From Sulfurovum sp. TSL1 (lineage in GTDB: Bacteria; Campylobacterota; Campylobacteria; Campylobacterales; Sulfurovaceae), in contig NZ_BPFI01000001.1 in the NCBI RefSeq assembly GCF_019972135.1, positions 665,106 through 729,105 of the forward strand: a stretch of 64,000 bases of DNA, in the 5' to 3' direction. Under the pieces are notes generated by a model. The model searched no databases and had not been told where the DNA came from. It saw nothing but the letters and a program-made list of their open reading frames with translations. The position numbers were made by a program, and so were the translations under genes. Shown here one piece after another: positions 54,473-63,920 of this stretch; positions within the stretch are counted from its first letter, which is position 1; each line of letters begins with the position of its first letter.

Positions 54473-55907
54473 GTAGACCCTTTTCTCTCAATTTTTCATA
54501 TTCTTTAATATATAGTTTGCCGCTCTCTCTCCATGAAAAATCACACTGCATATTATGGTTCACTATTTTGCTATATGTTGTTTTCGTGCCATACAGCAGT
54601 AAAGCTTGTTTCACAGCATCCAACAATGCATCGTGATCTGGTTTGGTAAAGACGATCCCGTACCCTTTTTGACTTTTGCTATCAAAGGCTGCATGATCAT
54701 ATACCGTATCTGCCAACCCTCCCACACTATGTACGATAGGTATCGATCCATAATGCATGGCGATCATTTGTGCCAATCCGCAGGGTTCGAACAGTGACGG
54801 CATCAAAAAGAAATCAGAAGCTGCGTACATACGGTGTGAGAGTGCTTCATCATAGCCTGACTCCAGGTAGATATTGTCATGTTTCTGTGCTATCGCTTTG
54901 ATCGCATCATAGTATTGGGGCTCTCCGTCTCCCAGGACGACAATATTGCATGCCATTTGAGCCATATCAGGCAAAGCATCAATAAAGATCTCCAAGCCTT
55001 TTTGCCAGGTAAAACGTCCTATAAAAATGATCAGAGGTCTTTGCTCTTCTTTCATCTTTATCTCTTCAAAAAAAGCGCTTTTATTGACTGCTTTTCCTCT
55101 TAGATCTGTATAGGGTTTTAGAAGCATCTTGTCATTGTATGGTGAAAAATGTTCGGTATCAATGCCGTTCACGATGCCTGTGAGTTTGTCACTGTGGTAT
55201 TGCAGGAATCCTTCAAGACCACATCCGAACTCTGGGGTCAATATCTCTTTGGCATAGGTAGGACTGACCGTTGTGATCTTGTCAGCAAAGGCGATCCCTG
55301 CTTTCATAAAATTCATCTTCCCGTAAAATTCCAGACAATCCATATGAAAATATTTTTCATCGATGCCCAGTCTGGCAAGTGCTTTTTTTTCAAAAATACC
55401 CTGGTAGGCAAGGTTATGAATAGTAAAAAGACTTTTTGTTTCTATCTCAGGTTTGTTCTTCAGCAACAAAGGCAGCAGAGCAGTTTGCCAGTCATTGAGG
55501 TGTACGATCGCATAAGTGTCCCGTTTCACCATTTCCAGAATGGCATAATTAAACAGTGCAAAGCGGATGTCATTATCTTCATAACCGCCTTGAGGCGGTC
55601 CATAGAGAAACTCCCTGTCACATAGGAGCGGAGTATAGACAAAAAGACAGCGCATCTCTTCATATTTGCAAATATAAACCCTAACAGGATAGATTTTCTT
55701 TCCCATAATGATATCGAAGGTTTCCCCCATTTCCTGTATACCAAATGCTTCACGGTCAATAAACTGATACAGGGGCATGATGACATCAACGTCATACGTT
55801 TCATTTAATGTTTTGGGCAAACTGTATGCGACATCAGCAAGTCCGCCGCTTTTAGCAAAAGGATACACCTCACTTGCTGCAAACAGTACCCGTGCATTAC
55901 CCATCAT
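54465..55907 (-). CDS. glgA: Glycogen synthase paralogue (copy 2)
   Basis: 480 residues from ATG 55907 (GGAG 4 bases upstream; 55904 also possible); the open frame starts earlier, but that part lies in galT. Also GT5: KSGGLADVAYSLPK, HLNDWQTALLPL, LFEPCGLAQMIAMHYG. It diverges clearly from copy 1, so this is not a recent duplication. Two GT5 enzymes side by side suggest different donors, primers or an initiating versus extending role; this is inference. Confidence 0.93.
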   Translation of the reverse strand: MMGNARVLFAASEVYPFAKSGGLADVAYSLPKTLNETYDVDVIMPLYQFIDREAFGIQEMGETFDIIMGKKIYPVRVYICKYEEMRCLFVYTPLLCDREFLYGPPQGGYEDNDIRFALFNYAILEMVKRDTYAIVHLNDWQTALLPLLLKNKPEIETKSLFTIHNLAYQGIFEKKALARLGIDEKYFHMDCLEFYGKMNFMKAGIAFADKITTVSPTYAKEILTPEFGCGLEGFLQYHSDKLTGIVNGIDTEHFSPYNDKMLLKPYTDLRGKAVNKSAFFEEIKMKEEQRPLIIFIGRFTWQKGLEIFIDALPDMAQMACNIVVLGDGEPQYYDAIKAIAQKHDNIYLESGYDEALSHRMYAASDFFLMPSLFEPCGLAQMIAMHYGSIPIVHSVGGLADTVYDHAAFDSKSQKGYGIVFTKPDHDALLDAVKQALLLYGTKTTYSKIVNHNMQCDFSWRESGKLYIKEYEKLREKGLRG

Positions 55908-56925
55908 TACTCTCCCGTAAAAGCTTTGCCGCATATTCAGGTGCAACAGGATTTATATTGATGCCTGTAGTCACTTCGAACCCGGCCAAATGATAGAGAC
56001 GCGGCATAATGCGGATCGCAAAACGGCATATCTCATCTGTATGTGTGAGTATATCATATTCAAATGCTCTCGACTGTAAAGGCGGAGTGCTGATGGAAAG
56101 ATTAAAAGTAAAACAACCCAACTGCTTTCCCATATTTTTTAGTATAAGAAGTAGAAGCGGTGCGACCTCTGCTATCGTCTCATCATGAAGGGTATCTATC
56201 TGTCCCAAAGCTTTTTTGGAACTGATGATCACTTCAAAAGGATAGGCACTTGCATAAGGACAATAGGCTGTAAATGCACCATGTGTGGCTACAATGCGTT
56301 CACTGGATGCTTCCTCCTGCTCGATCTCTGACTCCAACAAAGCACACGCATTCTGTTTATAGTAAGTAAAGCTGCGCTGATACCTCTCTTTGAGTAGCTT
56401 TGGGACAATGGGCAGTCCTATGAGCTGTGTATGACAATGCTGCTGTGAAGCACCCGCCTCACTTCCCTCATTTTTAAAGAGTGAAATGTAGGCAATACGT
56501 TCATCTTTTCGCAGGTCAGCAACCCTTGCCCGCAATGTTTGCAACCACTGCACCACATCACTCTCACTCCATTGTGTGATGGAAGTATGATGTTCAGGCG
56601 TATCGATGATCAGTTCATGTGCACCAAAGCCTTCCCAACGCTCAAAAAATCCATAATGATGTTCATACGGTGCTTCGATCTGAACCGCTTTATAAAGATT
56701 TGGCACCACCCGTGTCTTCCAACCTTTTTTATTTGGAAGTGAACCTTGTTCTCTGATAGCAAAGATCTCAGGAGGCGTCATAGACTCATTTCCTTCACAA
56801 AATGGACAATGCTCTTTGGCTGTCTCTTCCTTCGCTTCGACACCGTAACAATGGGGCCGGTGTAAACGTTCGGGTGCGATGATCACATGTGTGCCATGTA
56901 CTCGGTCATGTCTAATATCAGACAT
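55897..56925 (-). CDS. galT: GalT-family hexose-1-phosphate nucleotidyltransferase
   Basis: 342 residues, HIT superfamily. Zinc-site HCPFC (Cys40, Cys43) and the nucleophile motif HCHTQ (His163/His165), a variant of HPHSQ. Classical activity exchanges UDP between glucose 1-phosphate and galactose 1-phosphate. No galactose genes (galE, galK) are near, so a role in nucleotide-glucose metabolism in the glycogen operon, such as phosphorolysis or exchange of ADP- or UDP-glucose, is possible. It overlaps genes on both sides. Confidence 0.85.
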   Translation of the reverse strand: MSDIRHDRVHGTHVIIAPERLHRPHCYGVEAKEETAKEHCPFCEGNESMTPPEIFAIREQGSLPNKKGWKTRVVPNLYKAVQIEAPYEHHYGFFERWEGFGAHELIIDTPEHHTSITQWSESDVVQWLQTLRARVADLRKDERIAYISLFKNEGSEAGASQQHCHTQLIGLPIVPKLLKERYQRSFTYYKQNACALLESEIEQEEASSERIVATHGAFTAYCPYASAYPFEVIISSKKALGQIDTLHDETIAEVAPLLLLILKNMGKQLGCFTFNLSISTPPLQSRAFEYDILTHTDEICRFAIRIMPRLYHLAGFEVTTGININPVAPEYAAKLLRESNDG

Positions 56926-58960
56926 CTTCTACCTCCAGGGTGCCCGTGATGGATATATACTTACTGAACGGTATCACCATAGCGAAACTGATACCCTGTA
57001 CACTAAGATCAAATCCGTCTTCACTTTGAGAAAGGGTTTTGAGTTGGAAATAATGGATATCACAGGTCTGATCGAGAGTGATCACGATATTCTGGTTGAG
57101 TTCTGCATCATAGATCTCAAGCCTATCGGTACCCAAAAGCGTTCCCTGATCCAATAAGGGAACTGTGTTTATGGTGATGGATTCATAGTCACAAAAGTGA
57201 AAATTATGCTCAAGTATATAGTTGAAATCTCCTTCTGCATGTGTAGACAGGCTGATCTCAAAATCAAATCCGTGTTTATGCGGGATATAACACTTCTCAA
57301 TCTTAGACGGTACTTTTTGCGGGAAATACAAACCCCCTTCCCTGGAGAAGCGTACGCTCTTGTTATCTACAAACACATCGAAAGGCTGGTTGGAAAAATC
57401 CCCAAATTCGTGAAAATCACAATGTTTGAAACTCTCCGTGCAGAAATGCTCATCCGAGATATGATCGATAAAAGAGTTTTTAAGATACCAGTCATAAATG
57501 ATCTCATTACGCAAGGTATCATCGATCTTGACAGCAGCATGGTGGATCGTATCGATCCCCTCTTCTGCCATAGGCACTTTCTCCTTAGGTGTATTTTCGA
57601 ACAAACGCTGATGATAGGCTTCTTTACGACGGGTTAAACTGTTCTGCCAGTTAAAGCAGGCTTCCCGATTGTCAAATTCGACCAACTGCCCCCCATGTGC
57701 CGCATCAAATCGAAAGATATATTGTGGTGTCACAGCTTTCACTTTGTCATAGCCGTCCAATTCATTTTGATCGGTCACCAACACACTTTTTTTCTTATAA
57801 CGTATATTCTCTGCCTCGATGATATAGTGATAGGCATTGTCTCTGAGGTTTGGCAGATACAGCCCTCCAAACACCCCATGCCATAAAGCATCATTCGTTT
57901 GTGCTTTATAGAGTGCTGTATCAAAAGCAGGTTTTTTTACCTCTTTACGCACTTTTGCAAGCTCCATCATACGTTTATGGATACGGTTGCTCTCTTCATA
58001 CTTCACAAAGAAATTTTTCCAGATGCCGCCTTGAAGGAACTTCACGCCCTCTTTTTCATAACGGTCATGTCCCATCTCTTCTTTAAAGGCTTCGAGTTTC
58101 AGTGTATCATCAGCACGAAGGCTCCACTCACCCATCTCATAGTAGGAGACATTGGGCAGATAGGCAATACCGCGTGTACACGCCTCTTCATAATAGGTAC
58201 CATAATGCATCGTCTCTATCTCATCATCGGCCAAAACAGTCTGCACAAATTTTTCGAGCCACCCTTTTTCATACACCCATTCATAGGTACCCGGCCACAT
58301 ACCGAACTTCTCTGCATCATCGAAGATGATCGCTGCAGCATTCTCTTCCCGTTTGTATGATTTGATCGCTTTAACGGCGGCATCCACATTCAAAAAAGGG
58401 ATCGCATAACGCAGCTTCTTACTGATAGGGAAAAGACCGATCTCATCTCCTCCCTCTTCACTCATATAATACCCATCCAAGACCTCTTCATCAAAACCGG
58501 CACACTGAAAATGGTAATCATCCATGACCGTATATTGGATACCTGCACGCTTCAGATCAGGGATGAGAGAAGACTCCCAAACACGTTCTGTCAGCCAAAG
58601 TCCCTTTGGTGTCTGTTTAAACGCTGAGGCAATGGAGTCACTGAGCATGTTGATCTGTGTCACACGGTCTTCTGAAGGTATCACGCTTAAGATCGGTTCA
58701 TAATACCCTGCAGAAAAGAACTCTATACTTCCCTTCTCGGCCAATGTTCTGATCTGTTTATAGAGCTTGGGATGAAATGTTTCTATCTGTTCCATGAGCC
58801 ATCCGCTGCAATGGACCGCAAAACGAAACTCCGGATACTTGCTCATCACTTCAAAAAAAGGACCATAACAGACAGCCACACCATGTTTGATCACCCATTC
58901 GAAATTATCGACGGGTTGATGCATATGAATGCCAAAAAGCAGTTTTGTATTATTTACCAT
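56918..58960 (-). CDS. GH57 4-alpha-glucanotransferase-like enzyme
   Basis: 680 residues from ATG 58960 (AAGG 8 bases upstream; a TTG six codons earlier overlaps the ribosome site). N-terminal GH57 barrel: IHMHQPVDNF at the start, nucleophile Glu125 in WLTERVWE and Asp214/215 in FDDAEKFG. Positions nearly match Glu123 and Asp214 of Thermococcus litoralis 4-alpha-glucanotransferase. DUF1925/1926-type beta domains follow. It probably rearranges malto-oligosaccharides within the cell, as no signal peptide is seen. Confidence 0.88.
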   Translation of the reverse strand: MVNNTKLLFGIHMHQPVDNFEWVIKHGVAVCYGPFFEVMSKYPEFRFAVHCSGWLMEQIETFHPKLYKQIRTLAEKGSIEFFSAGYYEPILSVIPSEDRVTQINMLSDSIASAFKQTPKGLWLTERVWESSLIPDLKRAGIQYTVMDDYHFQCAGFDEEVLDGYYMSEEGGDEIGLFPISKKLRYAIPFLNVDAAVKAIKSYKREENAAAIIFDDAEKFGMWPGTYEWVYEKGWLEKFVQTVLADDEIETMHYGTYYEEACTRGIAYLPNVSYYEMGEWSLRADDTLKLEAFKEEMGHDRYEKEGVKFLQGGIWKNFFVKYEESNRIHKRMMELAKVRKEVKKPAFDTALYKAQTNDALWHGVFGGLYLPNLRDNAYHYIIEAENIRYKKKSVLVTDQNELDGYDKVKAVTPQYIFRFDAAHGGQLVEFDNREACFNWQNSLTRRKEAYHQRLFENTPKEKVPMAEEGIDTIHHAAVKIDDTLRNEIIYDWYLKNSFIDHISDEHFCTESFKHCDFHEFGDFSNQPFDVFVDNKSVRFSREGGLYFPQKVPSKIEKCYIPHKHGFDFEISLSTHAEGDFNYILEHNFHFCDYESITINTVPLLDQGTLLGTDRLEIYDAELNQNIVITLDQTCDIHYFQLKTLSQSEDGFDLSVQGISFAMVIPFSKYISITGTLEVEDV

Positions 58961-59006
58961 CTTTTTTCCCTTCTTCAAGTGATTGCTTTTGCGTATACCT
59001 GTTCAT

Positions 59007-61043
59007 TTATACAAACCAGTTATGGACATAGGTTTCATCCATATCAATAAAAAGTGCGCCATAACCCGGCATCGTCTGTATGATCTCACTCCCCTTGAGT
59101 ATTTCCAAACGAAGATGCACGGTACTGTACTCTTTAAAGTGTGCTTTTGAAATGGAGAGTTCTATACGCTCATCCATAGCAAAACGTATACCTCCCTTTT
59201 CATAAGGGGTGTCCAAGGGAAAATTGAAATTAAAATGTTCTCCGGTCTCTTCTATAATGATCTCCAGTTTCATATGCGACATTTTCAAAGATGCGATATC
59301 CCCTTCCAGAGCCAGAAAAATATGTTGGTCATCATGACCGTAGTAGATCATATCTATAGGTCCGCGTACCCTATCCATCGTTGAGTAGAGCTTGGTTTCA
59401 TCAACAATGCCGCAGCCGATCCATTCAAAAAAAGTACTGTGTTTTCCATCGATCACCGGTGAAATGTGTGCGTGCGGTTTGACCAAAAAGGAGCCTGTAC
59501 TTTTTTGTGAAATGATCGGCATGAAAAGATCTGAAGGCGGCTGCATATGCATCAGGCGGTAAATAGTGATCAGATGTTCTCTAAAGAGTTTATCAAATTC
59601 CAACCCGAATTCTGTAACATGGTCATCACCGTACCACCAGAACCAGTCACTGCACTCCGAAGCCAGGAAGTGAAATTTTACTTTTTCTTTCACCTCATCG
59701 GAGACCTCTCCCTTATGGTTATTCACATCACGCCGTGTCTGATAGATCATTTCCCATGCACGATTCTTTTCGCTGTGTCCCGACCAGGTATCAAAGTTGC
59801 CATGTATCCAGCTGCCTGGTGCAAGCTTCTCCAGTTTTCCCGGATCTAATAAGCGTGACACTTCATCCATCGTGACCGTTCTGCACCATGACGTTTGCAA
59901 AATGCGTCCATAGAGTGCCGTAAAAAAATCATAGGCATTATTTTCAAAGAACTCCCAGGCATTTTCACCGTCTAAAATAACGAACACGGTAGCATTCTTT
60001 TGTGTATGCCTAATATGTTCCATTGCATGTATAAAATGCTCACTTGCGTCATGTCCGGATTTAAAACGATAGTTAAATCCTATCAGGTCACTGAGCCCAT
60101 GGTCACGAAATCCTATCGTCACATCATTATACACATAGGGTTTATAGAGGTTCGCACGCGTATCGTCCCCAAGCGATCGAAACAGGATCGCCTCATCCGT
60201 GGCTATCCAGGAGATCCCACGTTCCTTATAAATGGCTACACTCTCTTCATCGACTGCACCCTCTGCGGGCCAAAATCCTTTGGGCGTAGTCCCAAAGGTC
60301 TTTTTATAGAGTGCAATAGAACGTTCAACCTGTTCAACGGCATCTTCTCTAAGGGACATCGGATTGTCAGGCAGCGTGGTATGTGCATTGGCACGCTTTG
60401 CATTTTCCATATCAAGCAGCAGCGGCAATATAGGATGGTTGTAGGGTGTAGTGGAAAGTGAGATCACACCCTCCTCCTGCAACTGTGCATAAAAAGGAAG
60501 AATGGTTGCCACAAAGTCGCACAAACCCTGAAGCAGGTGCGCTTTATCTGCCTGGGTAAAGGCTTTGCCTTTTTGGAACAGTGTTTTTACCAGTGCATTT
60601 TCCTGACGCAGGTAATTGCCGCACCAGGCGAGCATGAAAAGCATCTCAAAGTCGATCAGCTCTGCATCACTGAGCTCTTCCTTATGATAAAGCTGACTCA
60701 AATACGCTATAGGTCTGATCATCGTCTCATACTGTGTCGATTTACACGTTTTAATGAGCCACGCTCTTTCGTCATGCGCTAGTGTTGAGGGTTCTTTTTC
60801 CCACAATGAGAGAAAATAATCATTTTTCAGAGGATCTCCGTAAAGATGCAACTGTTCAATCAATGGTGGGGTAATATTGAAAGTCGCCTTTAGGCCTTTA
60901 TATTGACTTAACAGCCATGGCATCTCATAATAGTCTTTTATCGCATGGAGAAATACCCACGGCATACTCATCACTCCATCACTGTCCCTGTAATCGGGTT
61001 GGTGCATATGCCAGAAAAAACAGAGATTCAGTGATGGTTTCAT
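59007..61043 (-). CDS. GH57 alpha-amylase/amylopullulanase-like enzyme
   Basis: 678 residues from ATG 61043, with AAGGAG 5 bases upstream; a GTG at 61049 overlaps the previous stop. GH57 motifs: FFWHMHQPDYRD, nucleophile Glu261 in GFWPAEGAVDE, Asp358 in ILDGENAWE, WIHGNFDTWSG. About 180 C-terminal residues form a beta-rich domain. No signal peptide, so intracellular glucan hydrolysis or debranching is likely. No isoamylase (GlgX) gene lies in the window; this enzyme may fill that gap (inference). Confidence 0.87.
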   Translation of the reverse strand: MKPSLNLCFFWHMHQPDYRDSDGVMSMPWVFLHAIKDYYEMPWLLSQYKGLKATFNITPPLIEQLHLYGDPLKNDYFLSLWEKEPSTLAHDERAWLIKTCKSTQYETMIRPIAYLSQLYHKEELSDAELIDFEMLFMLAWCGNYLRQENALVKTLFQKGKAFTQADKAHLLQGLCDFVATILPFYAQLQEEGVISLSTTPYNHPILPLLLDMENAKRANAHTTLPDNPMSLREDAVEQVERSIALYKKTFGTTPKGFWPAEGAVDEESVAIYKERGISWIATDEAILFRSLGDDTRANLYKPYVYNDVTIGFRDHGLSDLIGFNYRFKSGHDASEHFIHAMEHIRHTQKNATVFVILDGENAWEFFENNAYDFFTALYGRILQTSWCRTVTMDEVSRLLDPGKLEKLAPGSWIHGNFDTWSGHSEKNRAWEMIYQTRRDVNNHKGEVSDEVKEKVKFHFLASECSDWFWWYGDDHVTEFGLEFDKLFREHLITIYRLMHMQPPSDLFMPIISQKSTGSFLVKPHAHISPVIDGKHSTFFEWIGCGIVDETKLYSTMDRVRGPIDMIYYGHDDQHIFLALEGDIASLKMSHMKLEIIIEETGEHFNFNFPLDTPYEKGGIRFAMDERIELSISKAHFKEYSTVHLRLEILKGSEIIQTMPGYGALFIDMDETYVHNWFV

Positions 61044-61045
61044 TG

Positions 61046-63553
61046 TCACTCCTTAGACCATTGTTCAATTTTAGCAGAATATTCAGCCAAGATCGCTTCC
61101 CCTTTTTCCTCATTTTCAGACTGGATATACAAGTTAAGGTAATCTCTGTACTGATCGGGGATCATAAGGATCCAATCATTTTTGTCCAACCATATCTTGA
61201 CACCATCCAGTGTGGATGACTCTTTTCCTTTGGCATCTGCAAGGAACATACGCATCATCTTTCCTTTCAGTGCCTGTCGACATTCAATCTTCGTTGTTTT
61301 ATAATAAAAACTCGGTAAAGATGCGATCATTTCAGAAAGTTTTACCCCATGATGCAATATCATTTCAAGTATTTTCAAAGTTGCAAACATTGAATCCCGA
61401 TGCGTCGCAAATTCGGTAAAAGCAAAATTACCTTCACCCGTAGCCACAAGGTCATACGCTCTCATCTTTTCTGCTTTAAAGTTTGCATATTGACCCCGTT
61501 CTATTTCAAGATTTTCAAACTGGTCGATATCTGCTGCCCATGTTGGCAGGAAAACGCGTTTTTTAGTTCCTGTTTCTTTCGCTTCCATATTTAAAAGTAA
61601 AAGAACCACATTTAAGGCGTCTTGTTTGCCAAGCACAATACCTTTATCACTTACGATATCCAAACGCTGACCATAAGGGTAAAGAATAAATCCTGCATTC
61701 AGTTTCAGTGCATTGATCACAGCATGCATATCTTGTTTTGATTGTTTGATCAAAGCATTGATATTGGCAAGACGGTGTTCATCCCTGTGTGCATTAAACA
61801 TAATATTCTCTACGCCAAGATCATTTAAAATATCCGGGAAAACATCTGAAGCCATTCCATGCATCATATCCACTGCAACACGACAATCTAAACATTTAAA
61901 TATATGTGGGTTCACTAATTGAATCATTCCCTCTTTATAGACTCTATATTCTTTTTCATGACTGGACTCACGAATCTCGCCGATCAGAGAATACTCTACA
62001 CGTCGGAATGTTTCTTTGAAAAAGGCTTTTTCTATTTTTTTAGACATTTCATTATTGATACGTAGCGCTTCACAGTCAAAAAAGGTCATTACCGTACTGG
62101 TGGGATCATCAGTTTTTTGACGGAAATGGACACCTGCAATGAACTGATCATGCGAAGATAAATTACAACGTAACACAGCAGAAGGAATATCACGGTAGTC
62201 GATCGCGTTTATACCTGCAGAAAGAAGTCCTCCCAGAAAAGCACGTTTGAGCATACGTGAACTTTTATGATAATCTCTAGAAACGACTACACATGATCCC
62301 ACAGGAAGTTGTGCACCGAAAGCTTCAGCAAGTTTCGTCGCCATTTCACAAGAGAGTTCAACATTGGACTGTCCGAACACCGTCCCATTGACAAAAATAG
62401 AATTTTTGTATTTATTTCCAAGGATCAAACTGTGGTTAACGATAGAAGCATCTTCAATTTTTTTATCAGGCCAGATGGTAACATCTTGTTCGACCTTGGT
62501 TAACTGACCGATCTCGCATCCCTCTGCCAGGATCATCCCTGCATTTGCTGTAACATTATTACCGATCACACTATCATTACAGATCACACAACCATCCAGC
62601 TTGACTTTAGCATGAATCTCCACATCATTCCAGATCACAGTGTTTCTGATCTTACTCTCTTTGCCGATGGTAACATTATCGCCGATCACGACATTATTGA
62701 GCTTCACGCCCTTCTCCAGCGTAACATTCTTTCCCAGTACCACCGTACCGATAAATTCAATACTTTGATCAAAACTGTACGTTTCATCGCTGTAAAGCAC
62801 CCCATCAGGAAATTGTGTTATTTCCCCATCAATGTTGAACTTGACCTTACCTGTCAATATATCATCATAAACGTCCCGGTAGCTTTCAGGGTTTCCCACA
62901 TCACGCCAATACCCCTCAGAATATCCGGCCATCAGATCAATGCCCTTACGCATCAGTTTAGGAAAAAGGTCTTTACTAAAATCATAATTTTCATTTTTAG
63001 GAATATACGCCAGGATCTCCGGCTCTATGATATAGATACCCGTATTGATCGTGTCACTGAAGACTTCACCCCAGCTTGGTTTTTCAAGGAACTTTTCTAT
63101 TTTCCCCTCTTCATTGGCGATCACGACACCAAATTCCAAAGGATTATCGACCGATGTCAAAGTAATGGTCAATTTGGACTTTTTCTCTATATGATAGTCA
63201 AAGATCTTCTGGAAATCAAAATCCGTCACAAGGTCGCCACTGATGATAATAAAGTTCTCATCTCCTATGTATTCCTGTGCCAGCTTCACTGCACCTGCCG
63301 TACCATAATCTTCATCTGGAACTACATACGTGATCTTGATACCAAACTCACTTCCGTCCCCAAAATAGGCTTGAATGATCTCGGGCTTGAAATAAAGCAG
63401 CACGATAAACTCTGTGATCCCCAGCTCTTTCAGGGTCATCATTGTATGTTCCATCATCGGTTTGTTCATGATCGGGAGCATCGGTTTGGGACGTGAGTTT
63501 GTAAGTGGCTGGATCCTGGTTCCAAAACCACCTGCCATGACAACAGCTTTCAT
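61046..63553 (-). CDS. Nucleotidyltransferase - hexapeptide - degenerate PMM/PGM fusion (GMP/PMM-like)
   Basis: 835 residues in three parts. Residues 1-230 are an NTP-transferase (MAGGFGTRIQPLTNSRPKPM, ISGDLVTDF, VGNPESY). Residues about 250-370 are left-handed beta-helix hexapeptide repeats (VVIGDNVTIGKES). Residues about 375-835 are a phosphomannomutase-like region. There the phosphoserine loop (TASHNP) is replaced by GVHFRQKTDDP (474-484) and the metal loop DGDxDR by YGQRLD (627-632), so mutase activity is unlikely. It is annotated in relatives as mannose-1-phosphate guanylyltransferase. In a glycogen operon without glgC it may make ADP-, GDP- or UDP-glucose; the base and sugar are undetermined. 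Confidence 0.85.
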   Translation of the reverse strand: MKAVVMAGGFGTRIQPLTNSRPKPMLPIMNKPMMEHTMMTLKELGITEFIVLLYFKPEIIQAYFGDGSEFGIKITYVVPDEDYGTAGAVKLAQEYIGDENFIIISGDLVTDFDFQKIFDYHIEKKSKLTITLTSVDNPLEFGVVIANEEGKIEKFLEKPSWGEVFSDTINTGIYIIEPEILAYIPKNENYDFSKDLFPKLMRKGIDLMAGYSEGYWRDVGNPESYRDVYDDILTGKVKFNIDGEITQFPDGVLYSDETYSFDQSIEFIGTVVLGKNVTLEKGVKLNNVVIGDNVTIGKESKIRNTVIWNDVEIHAKVKLDGCVICNDSVIGNNVTANAGMILAEGCEIGQLTKVEQDVTIWPDKKIEDASIVNHSLILGNKYKNSIFVNGTVFGQSNVELSCEMATKLAEAFGAQLPVGSCVVVSRDYHKSSRMLKRAFLGGLLSAGINAIDYRDIPSAVLRCNLSSHDQFIAGVHFRQKTDDPTSTVMTFFDCEALRINNEMSKKIEKAFFKETFRRVEYSLIGEIRESSHEKEYRVYKEGMIQLVNPHIFKCLDCRVAVDMMHGMASDVFPDILNDLGVENIMFNAHRDEHRLANINALIKQSKQDMHAVINALKLNAGFILYPYGQRLDIVSDKGIVLGKQDALNVVLLLLNMEAKETGTKKRVFLPTWAADIDQFENLEIERGQYANFKAEKMRAYDLVATGEGNFAFTEFATHRDSMFATLKILEMILHHGVKLSEMIASLPSFYYKTTKIECRQALKGKMMRMFLADAKGKESSTLDGVKIWLDKNDWILMIPDQYRDYLNLYIQSENEEKGEAILAEYSAKIEQWSKE

Positions 63554-63605
63554 TTACACTCCTGGTTTATAATATATCTGACACGCTTACCTATGAAATG
63601 ACTAT

Positions 63606-63887
63606 TTACAATTCAAGTAAAGAATTTTGACTTCCAAAGGGAGAAGGCACAGAAGAACACATATCTTCTGTTAGCCATTGCTCACCATTGACCATATATC
63701 CAAACTCGAAACTTTTACCTCTATTTAGCACTTTTGTTAGATAATAATCACCGTTTTTTTTCTTTTTCATCGGTTCACCTTTCCAAGTGTTCCACTCTCC
63801 TAAAAGCGTTATGCCTTCTATGAGATCCATTGAAGAAACTGTAAATGTAACCCACACTTTTGCACCGTTCTTTTTAATCACAAGCAT
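63606..63887 (-). CDS. Stand-alone glycogen-binding module (AMPK-beta/CBM48-like)
   Basis: 93 residues, a single early-set beta-sandwich: KVWVTFTV, LLGEWNTW with two Trp at 32 and 35, GKSFEFGYMVNGEQW. This follows the AMPK-beta glycogen-binding pattern (GDFNNW, YxYxFxVDG). No catalytic domain is attached. It likely tethers a partner to glycogen or marks the granule. AAGGA lies 6 bases before the ATG. First gene of the glycogen operon. Confidence 0.85.
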   Translation of the reverse strand: MLVIKKNGAKVWVTFTVSSMDLIEGITLLGEWNTWKGEPMKKKKNGDYYLTKVLNRGKSFEFGYMVNGEQWLTEDMCSSVPSPFGSQNSLLEL

Positions 63888-63914
63888 ATTTCATCCTTTT
63901 TCAAAGTATTTTTA

Positions 63915-63920
63915 ATTATA
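63915..63920 (-). promoter_or_regulatory. -10 box for glycogen operon
   Basis: TATAAT on the minus strand 28 bases before the CBM gene. The surrounding gap to the window end is very AT-rich and shows nothing else. Confidence 0.45.
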
